NCBI RefSeq assembly: GCF_009711165.2
Contig: NZ_WMID02000002.1
Coordinates: 1 to 64,000 of the forward strand
Direction of reading: 5' to 3'
DNA length: 64,000 nucleotides
Origin: Flavobacterium sp. MC2016-06
GTDB lineage: Bacteria > Bacteroidota > Bacteroidia > Flavobacteriales > Flavobacteriaceae
The position numbers and the translations under genes were made by a program. The notes under the pieces are model-generated. The model was not told the origin of the DNA. It worked only from the letters and a program-made list of their open reading frames with translations, and made no database searches. This document shows, one piece after another, positions 50,398 to 62,243 of the stretch (position 1 is the stretch's first letter; each line of letters opens with the position of its first letter).

Positions 50398-52263
50398 TTA
50401 TTCTAATTCTAAAACAACTGCCGATTTAGGTTCTAAAGTAATTTCAGAAGTTAAATCGAAAGTTTTTCCAGTAATAACATCTTTCCCTGATTTAAAGGTT
50501 TTGATGTTTTCTTTAAAACGATCGGTTTTGATCGTTTGCGCTTTTGTATTGTTATTAAAAACAACCATTACCGTTTTAGCATCTGTAAATCTGAAATAAA
50601 CATAGGTATTATTCTCAGGAATATAATGTGTCATTTTTCCGAAATGAACCGCATCATTTGATTTTCTCCAGTTGAATAATTTCGAAGTAAAATCAAAATA
50701 TTGTGCTTGTACATCTGTTCTTCCTTCTTTCGCGAAAGCGTTGTTTTTGTCGCCATTCCATCCGCCTGGAAAATCCTGACGAATTCCACCGTCGCCTTTG
50801 CTTTTATCTCCGCCCATTCCAATTTCTGTACCGTAATAAATTTGCGGAATTCCACGAATCGTTGCCATCAAAGTCATTACCATTTTATATTTCGCAAAAT
50901 CATATTTGTACGTTTCATTGATTCTGTCGGTATCATGATTTTCGGCAAAAACCAAAATACTATTCGTGTTTGGATATAAATAATCTAAAGCAAAATTGTT
51001 GTAGAATTTGATCATTCCTTTATCCCAAGTTGCTTCATCGTCATTGAAAGCATTTCCAATTTGATCTTGCAAAGTAAAATCCATTACACTTGGTAAATTC
51101 GAATTGTAGTTTTCGATTGCTCCAATTTTACTGTCTTTTTGCCAATAAGCCAAATTCGCCTGATTGTGCATCCAGATTTCTCCAACAATATTAAAGCTTG
51201 GATATTCGGTTGTAATAGCTTTTGCCCAATTTGCCATTCCCGTTGGGTCAGAATAGTTATAAGTATCCACTCTAAAACCGTCAAGATTTGCATATTCAAT
51301 CCACCAAATAGCGTTTTGAGTTAAGTATTTTTCAACCAAAGGATTTTTTAAATTCAAATCGGGCATAGAAGGAACAAACCAGCCGTCGATACAAATTTCT
51401 TTGTCTGTTTTTGAAGCGTGCATGTCTGTAATTACTTCGCGTCGGTGGTGGGTTTGCGCGTAATTATCAATTCTGTTAAACCACGTTTTTGTTGGAAGAT
51501 CTTTCATCATCCAATGTGTGATTCCCCAGTGATTGGTTACATAATCCATAACCAATTTCATGTCTTTTTTGTGCAATTCTGAAGATAAACGAACGTAATC
51601 TTCATTAGTTCCGTAACGCGGATCTACTTTGTAAACATCAGATTGCGCGTAACCATGATACGAATTTTGTTTGTCATTATCTTCGTTTAAAGGCGTATTC
51701 CAAACCGTTGTTGCACCCAAAGATTTAATGTAATCTAAGTTTTTGATAATTCCTTCGATATCGCCGCCATGACGTGCATTTGGTTCTTGACGATTTGCTT
51801 TATCAGTTAATGAAGCATCGCTGTCGTTCTTAGGATTTCCGTTTGCAAAACGATCCGGCATAATTAAATAAATCATGTCAGATGCATCGTAACTTTTTCT
51901 GTCGGCAGAATTTGCTCTTCTTTCTTTAAGCGAATATTTTTGAGTAAAAGCAATTTTGTTTTTCAATTTAAAAGAGAAAACCAATTCGGAAGCTTTAAGA
52001 TCTTTTGTATCAATTGTAACAAAAAGGTAGTTTGGATTTTCTGTTTTTTCTACATTTTTGATCGCAACATTGTTTGAAACGGAAGCTTCATATTGTGCAA
52101 TATTTTTTCCGTAGAACATAATCTGAACTTCAGGATTTTTCATTCCTGCGTACCAAAAAGGCGGTTCTACTTTCTGAATTTGCGCTTTCGCGGAAGCGGA
52201 AAATAATAGAACAATTAAGATTATTCTATAAAGTAATTGGTTGATTTGAAATGATATTTTCAT
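50398..52263 (-). CDS. GH13 neopullulanase/cyclomaltodextrinase-type enzyme (SusA-like)
   Basis: The 621-residue protein has a signal peptide ending near LLFSASAKAQ and an N-terminal beta-sandwich typical of cyclomaltodextrinases (about 30-125, EPPFWYAGMKNPEVQIMFYG). The GH13 barrel follows: VMDYVTNHWG (region I), LDGFRVDTYNY (II, nucleophile Asp), FNIVGEIWMH (III, Glu) and FAENHDTDR (IV), then a C-terminal beta domain. It should act in the periplasm on maltodextrins. The two genes inserted at 52425-54000 and the terminator at 54052 set it apart from the GH97 operon. Confidence 0.93.
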   Translation of the reverse strand: MKISFQINQLLYRIILIVLLFSASAKAQIQKVEPPFWYAGMKNPEVQIMFYGKNIAQYEASVSNNVAIKNVEKTENPNYLFVTIDTKDLKASELVFSFKLKNKIAFTQKYSLKERRANSADRKSYDASDMIYLIMPDRFANGNPKNDSDASLTDKANRQEPNARHGGDIEGIIKNLDYIKSLGATTVWNTPLNEDNDKQNSYHGYAQSDVYKVDPRYGTNEDYVRLSSELHKKDMKLVMDYVTNHWGITHWMMKDLPTKTWFNRIDNYAQTHHRREVITDMHASKTDKEICIDGWFVPSMPDLNLKNPLVEKYLTQNAIWWIEYANLDGFRVDTYNYSDPTGMANWAKAITTEYPSFNIVGEIWMHNQANLAYWQKDSKIGAIENYNSNLPSVMDFTLQDQIGNAFNDDEATWDKGMIKFYNNFALDYLYPNTNSILVFAENHDTDRINETYKYDFAKYKMVMTLMATIRGIPQIYYGTEIGMGGDKSKGDGGIRQDFPGGWNGDKNNAFAKEGRTDVQAQYFDFTSKLFNWRKSNDAVHFGKMTHYIPENNTYVYFRFTDAKTVMVVFNNNTKAQTIKTDRFKENIKTFKSGKDVITGKTFDLTSEITLEPKSAVVLELE

Positions 52264-52300
52264 AATTTGTTTTTTAATTCGATTAAAATAAGATCGATTT

Positions 52301-52327
52301 CCTGCAAGGTTTTTAAAACCTTGTAGG
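52301..52327. repeat. CCTGCAAGGTTTT palindrome
   Basis: CCTGCAAGGTTTT and AAAACCTTGTAGG are nearly perfect inverse copies, related to 12218-12244. A further ACCTACAAG at about 52348 can pair with its right half. Confidence 0.65.
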
Positions 52328-52424
52328 TATTTTTTGTAGTTTTATAAACCTACAAGTTCAGAAAAGACTTTGCGGAATGAAATGCCATTAGAACGGTGAA
52401 ATGAAATTTTAAAAGAGTTATTAT

Positions 52425-53126
52425 TTATTTTGATTTCTTTTGTTTGAGCATCCATTTATAAATTTCAGGATTTTTCTCATATAGATATTCAATTCCATGA
52501 CCTTCATCTTTCAAACGAGTAAACTTGAAATTATTTTTGTCTTTACAGGCTTTAAGACCTTTTGCAATTCTCTCGGTTTCTGTTATCGGAATTTTATCAT
52601 CGGCTGTTCCATGAAAAGCCCAAATCGGAATTTGGCTAAGATTACATATTCTTGTTGTATCGCTGTCGTTAATTCCTCCACAAAGAGCTACAACTGCAGC
52701 AAATTTGTCTGGAAAATCTAGAGCAGTAATATAAGCCCCGTATCCACCCATACTTATTCCTGTAATGTAGATACGTTCTGTATCAATTCTATATTTTGCA
52801 GCTAAATCGGCATATAAAGATTCAAACCAGTTTTCGGTTGACCAAAATTTATTGTCTGGACATTGTGGCGAGGCAATTATAAATTCAAAATTTTGTCCTT
52901 TTTCAACAAGGTATGGCAAACCATACGTTTTAAGTTTGTTTAAATCGTTTCCTTTTTGTCCTCCGCCATGAAGATAAATTACAAGAGGATATTTTTTAAT
53001 TCCTTTTGAATAGTCTTTGGGTACATACAAGAGATAATTGTAAGATGCTTTCGTTTTTGTCTGGGAGTATGTATTTACTCCCAAAAAAGAGATAAAAAGA
53101 ATCAGAAAATTAAGTTTGTATTTCAT
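52425..53126 (-). CDS. Secreted alpha/beta-hydrolase (esterase/peptidase type)
   Basis: The 233-residue protein has a signal peptide (MKYKLNFLILFISFLGVNTY) and the alpha/beta-hydrolase pattern: LVIYLHGGGQKGNDL with the oxyanion loop HGGG, the nucleophile serine in GISMGGYGA (about 123-131), aspartate in FHGTADDKIP and histidine in DEGHGI. It resembles the esterase/prolyl-oligopeptidase-like enzymes of polysaccharide loci, but the substrate is open. Its neighbours on both sides are sugar-locus genes, yet it sits after a terminator with an unknown lipoprotein, so a link to starch is uncertain. Confidence 0.85.
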   Translation of the reverse strand: MKYKLNFLILFISFLGVNTYSQTKTKASYNYLLYVPKDYSKGIKKYPLVIYLHGGGQKGNDLNKLKTYGLPYLVEKGQNFEFIIASPQCPDNKFWSTENWFESLYADLAAKYRIDTERIYITGISMGGYGAYITALDFPDKFAAVVALCGGINDSDTTRICNLSQIPIWAFHGTADDKIPITETERIAKGLKACKDKNNFKFTRLKDEGHGIEYLYEKNPEIYKWMLKQKKSK

Positions 53127-53172
53127 GTCAGATTATAAATGATATAAAATTATTTTTCACAATTAAGACTTT

Positions 53173-54000
53173 TTAGTCACAAGGAATTCCAAATAAATCT
53201 AAGCCGTCAACCCAGAATTTTTTTATGGGTTTATCTTTTTTTACAATATATATTGATCTTCCAGGAAACTTGCATTTGCTTTTGCCGGGATATTTTCCCC
53301 ACAAAAAATCATCATTATAGGCAAAATAAGCATCGCCAATATTGGCAAATACTTTAGTTTTAATGTTGTCTTTATAATCATAATTTATGCTTTCCTTTTC
53401 TTCATATTGACGTATTTTATATTGAGTTTCTAAATAACTTTTTTGGTATTCTATTTTTAATAATTGTTTAGAACAAAAAATAGGTTTTCCGTTTTTAATA
53501 GTGTCAAAATTTTGAATTGGAAAAGCAATAATACTCGTGCGGCACTCGTCAAGTCCAACAACAACATCGTTGATCGTTACTTCTGAAAATCCTTTTGTGC
53601 CATAAACGTAATAGCTTTTTTCGACGATTTTTTTAATCTCGTTTTCTAATTTTTTACTTTTTATAAGTTTGTAACTTCCTAAAGTATCGTAATATTCAAA
53701 GTTTTTAATTTTATTAGTTTGTGATCCATAAAGAACATTGTATAAAGAATCTTTTGTTTCTATTTGATTGAATATTTCATCAAATGAAGCTCCGTTGTAG
53801 GTTTTCTTTTCCTGCAGATTTACAACAATTGCGGTTGTTGTTTTTGATAAATCATAAACAGAAAAAAGAGTTGTATCGATATCAATTTTTTCTAAAGGTG
53901 CTGTTTCTTTAATTGTATTCGTTTTTTTGACAATTGTTTCGTTTTTTTGATTGCACGAAATCAGTAAAAGACCCAGAAAGAAACTTATAAAATTTTTCAT
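53173..54000 (-). CDS. Hypothetical lipoprotein
   Basis: The 275-residue protein starts MKNFISFFLGLLLISCNQKN with the lipobox cysteine at 16. The mature part is lysine-rich and mixed alpha/beta; notable stretches are LDECRTSIIAFPIQNFDTIK and the C-terminal FWVDGLDLFGIPCD. No family is recognised. It begins 51 bases after the terminator that ends the GH97 operon and is followed by the hydrolase gene 46 bases downstream. The pair looks inserted between the two halves of the sugar locus. Confidence 0.65.
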   Translation of the reverse strand: MKNFISFFLGLLLISCNQKNETIVKKTNTIKETAPLEKIDIDTTLFSVYDLSKTTTAIVVNLQEKKTYNGASFDEIFNQIETKDSLYNVLYGSQTNKIKNFEYYDTLGSYKLIKSKKLENEIKKIVEKSYYVYGTKGFSEVTINDVVVGLDECRTSIIAFPIQNFDTIKNGKPIFCSKQLLKIEYQKSYLETQYKIRQYEEKESINYDYKDNIKTKVFANIGDAYFAYNDDFLWGKYPGKSKCKFPGRSIYIVKKDKPIKKFWVDGLDLFGIPCD

Positions 54001-54051
54001 TGTATATTAATTTACTTTTAAACTTTTCAGGATAAAAGTAACGTATTCTTT

Positions 54052-54094
54052 AAAAAAAAGACAAGCAATCTTGGGGAAAATCACTTGTCTTTTT
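54052..54094 (-). terminator. Intrinsic terminator after the GH97 gene
   Basis: On the minus strand AAAAAGACAAG pairs with CTTGTCTTTTT and is followed by a long T run. It lies seven bases after the GH97 stop, ending the MFS-pgmB-GH65-GH97 operon. Confidence 0.8.
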
Positions 54095-54100
54095 AGGAAA

Positions 54101-58529
<4,429 letters not shown>

Positions 58530-58570
58530 TTGTTCTTCTAATTAGATGTTTTTTAATTAGTAAATGTGGT

Positions 58571-58635
58571 AATTAGAAAATTAGATAATTCATTGTATTG
58601 GAGAATTATCTAATTATCAAATTTTCTCATTGACT
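58571..58635. repeat. AATTAGAAAATT repeat overlapping the pgmB stop
   Basis: AATTAGATAATTC (58579-58591) faces GAATTATCTAATT (58603-58615), a perfect 13-base inverted repeat. The segment 58609-58635 matches the element after ruvC at 26 of 27 positions and supplies the final Ser-Gln-stop codons of the pgmB gene. Confidence 0.7.
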
Positions 58636-59286
58636 AATTAGTTCTTCAATAAAGCTCGGGTCGATTTCAGTGAAATCTTTAAAAATGTAATGGGCTTCAT
58701 GTAGAATTTTTTCCTCACCAATTCCTACGCTAACCATTTTTCCTGTATTTGCTGCCTGAATTCCGGCAACAGAATCTTCAAATACTATAGAATCTTTTGG
58801 ATCAATATTTAATAATTGAGCCGCTTTTAAGAAAACTTCAGGATCGGGTTTTGCATTGGTAACGTCATTTCCGTCAACAATAACATCGAAGTAAGAGATG
58901 ATCCCTGTTTTTTCTAAAATTGGTCTTGCATTTTTACTGGCAGAACCCAATGCAATTCCTTGGTTTTTATCTTTTAATAATTGCAGAATTTTAAAAACTC
59001 CTGGAAGAATCTCACTTTCATCCATGTCAACTAAATAAGATAAATAATCTTCATTTTTTTGAATTAACCATTTGTCTTTGTCTTCTTGAGAAGCCTGAAC
59101 ATTTCCTAATCCAAGTATTATATCTAAAGATCGAACGCGGCTCACTCCTTTAAGCAGCTCGTTGTCTTCGTGTGTAAAATTTATATTTAAGGCTTGAGCA
59201 ATTTTCTGCCAAGCTAAAAAATGATATTTAGCGGTATCAACGATTACTCCGTCAAGATCGAAGATGAATGCTTTTTTATTATTCAT
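58627..59286 (-). CDS. pgmB: Beta-phosphoglucomutase
   Basis: The protein of about 219 residues starts MNNKKAFIFDLDGVIVDTAK with the HAD nucleophile and general acid/base DLDGVIVD. The cap-domain KGVSRVRSLDIILGLG, GSASKNARPIL, NAKPDPEVFLKAAQLL and VFEDSVAGIQAA follow, all as in beta-phosphoglucomutase. It turns beta-glucose-1-phosphate into glucose-6-phosphate. ATG 59286 overlaps the MFS stop by eight bases (ATGAATAA), so the two are coupled; a TTG at 59295 is the alternative. The last codons come from a dispersed repeat. Confidence 0.94.
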   Translation of the reverse strand: MNNKKAFIFDLDGVIVDTAKYHFLAWQKIAQALNINFTHEDNELLKGVSRVRSLDIILGLGNVQASQEDKDKWLIQKNEDYLSYLVDMDESEILPGVFKILQLLKDKNQGIALGSASKNARPILEKTGIISYFDVIVDGNDVTNAKPDPEVFLKAAQLLNIDPKDSIVFEDSVAGIQAANTGKMVSVGIGEEKILHEAHYIFKDFTEIDPSFIEELISQ

Positions 59287-60796
59287 GAATTTCAATTTTA
59301 GTTTTGTTATTTACTCTCAGGGTTAGTAAGCCTGCAAAAATCATTGATACTCCACCAATAATTAAAGCGTAAATAGGTTCATTATGAAAAAATTGTTTAA
59401 TTACAAATCCTAAGATTGTAGCGGCTACAATTTGAGGAATTACTACAAAAAAGTTAAAAACTCCCATGTAATATCCCATTTTTGCTGCTGGTAAAGCGCC
59501 AGACAACATTGCGTAAGGCATGGATAAAATACTCGCCCAAGCAATACCAACACCTAACATTGGCAGAATTAGCATTTGTTTATCACCAATAAAATAAATT
59601 GAAATTAAACCAACACCTCCAGCACATAGTGCTAATAAATGTGTTGCTCTAACGCCTACTTTTTTTGCAATAATTGGCAATAAGAATGCAACTGCGGCAG
59701 CGATTCCGTTGTAAACGGTAAACAATACCGAAACCCAGTCGGCGGCATCATTGTAGATTTTTGAAGTTGTATCTGTTGTTCCAAAAATATGTTGTGTAAC
59801 GGCTTGAGTAGTGTAAATCCACATAGAAAAAAGAGCAAACCAAGAGAAGAATTGAACCCAAGCTAATTTTTTCATTGTAGTTGGCATGTTCAATAAATCG
59901 GTCATAATAATTGTAAAACCATTATGAACTTTTGAAGTTCTTAATTGTGATGCAATCATAAATAAAACGCCCATAAAAACTAAACCAATAAAAAGAATGT
60001 AAAGTTCTTTTGCTAAGCTGTTTTCGAAAATAAGAAAAGATACTGATGATCCAATAACAGTCAATAGTATTCCTAAAGACAATTGTCTTTTGATATTCGA
60101 ACTTGATTCATTTTCTGGATTAATAATTTCTTCTTTGTCTTTTTTAGCTTGTTCCTCAAAAGCATGAAGTTCTTCTGGAGTATATTCTGTTGTTTTAAAA
60201 ACAGTCCATAAAACAGAAAGTAAAAAAACAATTCCGCCAATATAAAAAGACCATTTTACAGAATCGGGAATAATTCCTTCTGGAGCAGTATTGCTAACAC
60301 CAAAAACATTTGTAAAAAGATAAGGTAAAACCGAGCCTACAACTGCTCCCGTACCGATAAAGAAACTTTGCATTGCGAAACCTAAAGTACGCTGCTTTTC
60401 CGGTAAATTATCACCAACAAAAGCACGGAAAGGTTCCATAGAAACATTTATCGAAGCGTCCATTATCCATAAAGTTCCTGCAGCGATCCATAAAGTTGGA
60501 GAGTTGGGCATAATGAATAATGCAATAGAAGATAGAATCGCACCAATTAAAAAATAGGGACGGCGTCTGCCTAAACGAGTCCACGTTCTGTCACTAAAAT
60601 AACCAATAACGGGCTGAATTATTAATCCTGAAACAGGAGCAGCAATCCATAAAATCGGAATTTCGTCAATTTTAGCACCAAGGGTTTCAAAAATTCTAGA
60701 AGTATTTGCGTTTTGCAGTGCAAAACCAAATTGTATTCCTAAGAAACCGAAACTCATGTTCCAAATTTCCCAGAAACTTAATTTACGCTTTTCCAT
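59279..60796 (-). CDS. MFS sugar transporter, maltose type
   Basis: The 505-residue protein has about twelve membrane helices and the SLC45/GPH-like MFS pattern of maltose carriers: SFWEIWNMSFGFLGIQFGFA (about 7-26), ANTSRIFETLG, APVSGLIIQPVIGYFSDRTW and RRRPYFLIGA. It lies in the inner membrane and should import maltose for the phosphorylase. It is the first gene of the operon MFS-pgmB-GH65-GH97. A palindrome directly before its start may be an operator. Confidence 0.92.
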   Translation of the reverse strand: MEKRKLSFWEIWNMSFGFLGIQFGFALQNANTSRIFETLGAKIDEIPILWIAAPVSGLIIQPVIGYFSDRTWTRLGRRRPYFLIGAILSSIALFIMPNSPTLWIAAGTLWIMDASINVSMEPFRAFVGDNLPEKQRTLGFAMQSFFIGTGAVVGSVLPYLFTNVFGVSNTAPEGIIPDSVKWSFYIGGIVFLLSVLWTVFKTTEYTPEELHAFEEQAKKDKEEIINPENESSSNIKRQLSLGILLTVIGSSVSFLIFENSLAKELYILFIGLVFMGVLFMIASQLRTSKVHNGFTIIMTDLLNMPTTMKKLAWVQFFSWFALFSMWIYTTQAVTQHIFGTTDTTSKIYNDAADWVSVLFTVYNGIAAAVAFLLPIIAKKVGVRATHLLALCAGGVGLISIYFIGDKQMLILPMLGVGIAWASILSMPYAMLSGALPAAKMGYYMGVFNFFVVIPQIVAATILGFVIKQFFHNEPIYALIIGGVSMIFAGLLTLRVNNKTKIEIHE

Positions 60797-60822
60797 TATC
60801 GTAATTAAAGAATTAATTAGAC

Positions 60823-60841
60823 GATAAGCGCTATGCTTATC
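60823..60841. promoter_or_regulatory. Palindrome before the MFS gene, possible operator
   Basis: GATAAGC and GCTTATC flank GCTAT, 27 bases upstream of the MFS start. On the minus strand a weak box, AAGTTTTG, precedes it, so the palindrome would cover the start of transcription. It lacks the central CG usual for LacI sites. Confidence 0.4.
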
Positions 60842-60922
60842 AAAACTTACTTATTTTTTCGAAGTAAAAGTAAAAGCTTTGAGCGGGGTAAAAGTATTAA
60901 TTATTTTTTTAATACTACTAAT

Positions 60923-60951
60923 AAAAAAGTCATAAATATTATTTATGACTT
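60923..60951 (-). terminator. Intrinsic terminator of the LacI gene
   Basis: AAGTCATAAAT and ATTTATGACTT pair over 11 bases and, on the minus strand, are followed by a T run. It lies 25 bases after the LacI stop and separates it from the MFS operon. Confidence 0.75.
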
Positions 60952-60975
60952 TGAAAAATGTTGATTTTAAGAGTT

Positions 60976-62007
60976 TTAATCAGTAGATTCTCTTTTTATT
61001 AAATGTGTTTCTATAACTTCGGTGGTGTAATTTTCGTTTTCTTCTTCTTCGTCATCGTGTTCGGCTTCCAATCTTTCAATAAGCATTTTAGCTGCTTTAT
61101 TTCCCATTTTTTCACCACTTTGGCTTACCGTTGTAATACTTGGCGTTGAATATTTAGATATAATTCCGTCTGTAAAAGCAATTACGGCAAGATCCTCAGG
61201 AACTTTTAATCCCATTTTGCTTGCAGTTTTGATAATTGTTACAGCAAAAAGTTCATTTACAGCAAAAACAGCATCAAATGCTCTATCGTTTAAAAGCTGG
61301 CTGATTGTGATTTCGCAAGTATCGACATCTTCAATCTTGATTATTAAATCTTCGTTAAAAGGCAATCCATTGTCTAATAATGCTTTTTCGTAACCATCCG
61401 TTCTAAGTTTTCCAACACTTACATAATCGACTGTTGTAACCAAAGCGATCTTTTTTCGTCCATTATCAATCAAACTCTGAACAGCTTCATACGCAGCAGC
61501 TTTATCATCAATAATAACTTTATCACATAAAATGTCGTTGGTAACTCTGTCGAACATTACAACTGGCATTCCTTGATTGATGACTTCAGTAATGTGGTGA
61601 AAGTCGCCTTTGTACTGGGTTTCTTTAGAAAGTGACATGATAAAACCATCGATACTTCCGTTGGCCAACATCTCCATATTTAGGACTTCTTTATCGAAGG
61701 AATCATCAGATAAACAAATCACAACACTATACCCATTTTCGTTAGCAACCTGTTCAATTCCATTGATTACAGTAGAGAAAAAATAATGTACAATTTCCGG
61801 AATGATAATACCAATGCTTTTGGTTTTTCGATTTTTTAAACTAAGGGCAATATTGTTGGGTTTATAGTTGTAAAACTTCGCAAAAGCCTGCACTTTTAAA
61901 CGTGTTTCTTCTCCGATTTCTAAACTGTTTCGTAGTGATTTTGAGACAGTTGAAATCGATACGTCGAGTTCTCTTGCGATCTGTTTTAAGGTTATTTTGC
62001 GTTTCAT
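60976..62007 (-). CDS. LacI-family transcriptional regulator
   Basis: The 343-residue protein has the LacI helix-turn-helix and hinge at 1-60: ITLKQIARELDVSISTVSKS, FYNYKPNNIALSLKNRKTKS. A periplasmic-binding-protein-like sensor domain follows (IGIIIPEIVHYFFSTVINGI, then DRVTNDILCDKVIIDDKAAA and FTDGIISKYSTPSITTVSQS). The tail carries an unusual acidic stretch, EAEHDDEEEENENY, at about 315-328. It lies between the MFS operon (same strand) and the divergent susC gene and probably controls both in response to maltose or a derivative. Confidence 0.93.
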   Translation of the reverse strand: MKRKITLKQIARELDVSISTVSKSLRNSLEIGEETRLKVQAFAKFYNYKPNNIALSLKNRKTKSIGIIIPEIVHYFFSTVINGIEQVANENGYSVVICLSDDSFDKEVLNMEMLANGSIDGFIMSLSKETQYKGDFHHITEVINQGMPVVMFDRVTNDILCDKVIIDDKAAAYEAVQSLIDNGRKKIALVTTVDYVSVGKLRTDGYEKALLDNGLPFNEDLIIKIEDVDTCEITISQLLNDRAFDAVFAVNELFAVTIIKTASKMGLKVPEDLAVIAFTDGIISKYSTPSITTVSQSGEKMGNKAAKMLIERLEAEHDDEEEENENYTTEVIETHLIKRESTD

Positions 62008-62117
62008 ATAATAATTTGAAAAAAATCTAATTGTTAATAAAGGTATCTAATATTTTTAGAATTGATAATTTTTGACTTAAAAGATTACAAAATATAGAAA
62101 GTTTTCAACACTATCAC

Positions 62118-62129
62118 GTTTTCGTAAAC
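62118..62129. promoter_or_regulatory. LacI-type operator candidate
   Basis: GTTTTCGTAAAC is symmetric at 10 of 12 positions around a central CG, the hallmark of LacI-family sites. It lies 19 bases before the -33 element of susC, in the divergent region next to the LacI gene. Confidence 0.5.
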
Positions 62130-62148
62130 CAATAAAATTTGTAGTCGG

Positions 62149-62177
62149 TTGCACATGTTAATAAATTCCTAATTTTG
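62149..62177 (+). promoter_or_regulatory. Promoter of the susC-like gene
   Basis: TTG at 62149-62151, an 18-base spacer and TAATTTTG at 62170-62177 match the consensus. ATG 62244 is 66 bases downstream, leaving a leader of about 60 bases. Confidence 0.7.
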
Positions 62178-62243
62178 AAATTCGAAGTAAAATTAAAAAC
62201 TTAACTAACAAACTTAAACTCAAAACTAATTTAAACAAAAAGT

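Noticed and set aside
60823..60841. Palindrome before the MFS gene considered as a terminator
   Set aside because: It has no T run on either strand and sits at the start, not the end, of a transcript.
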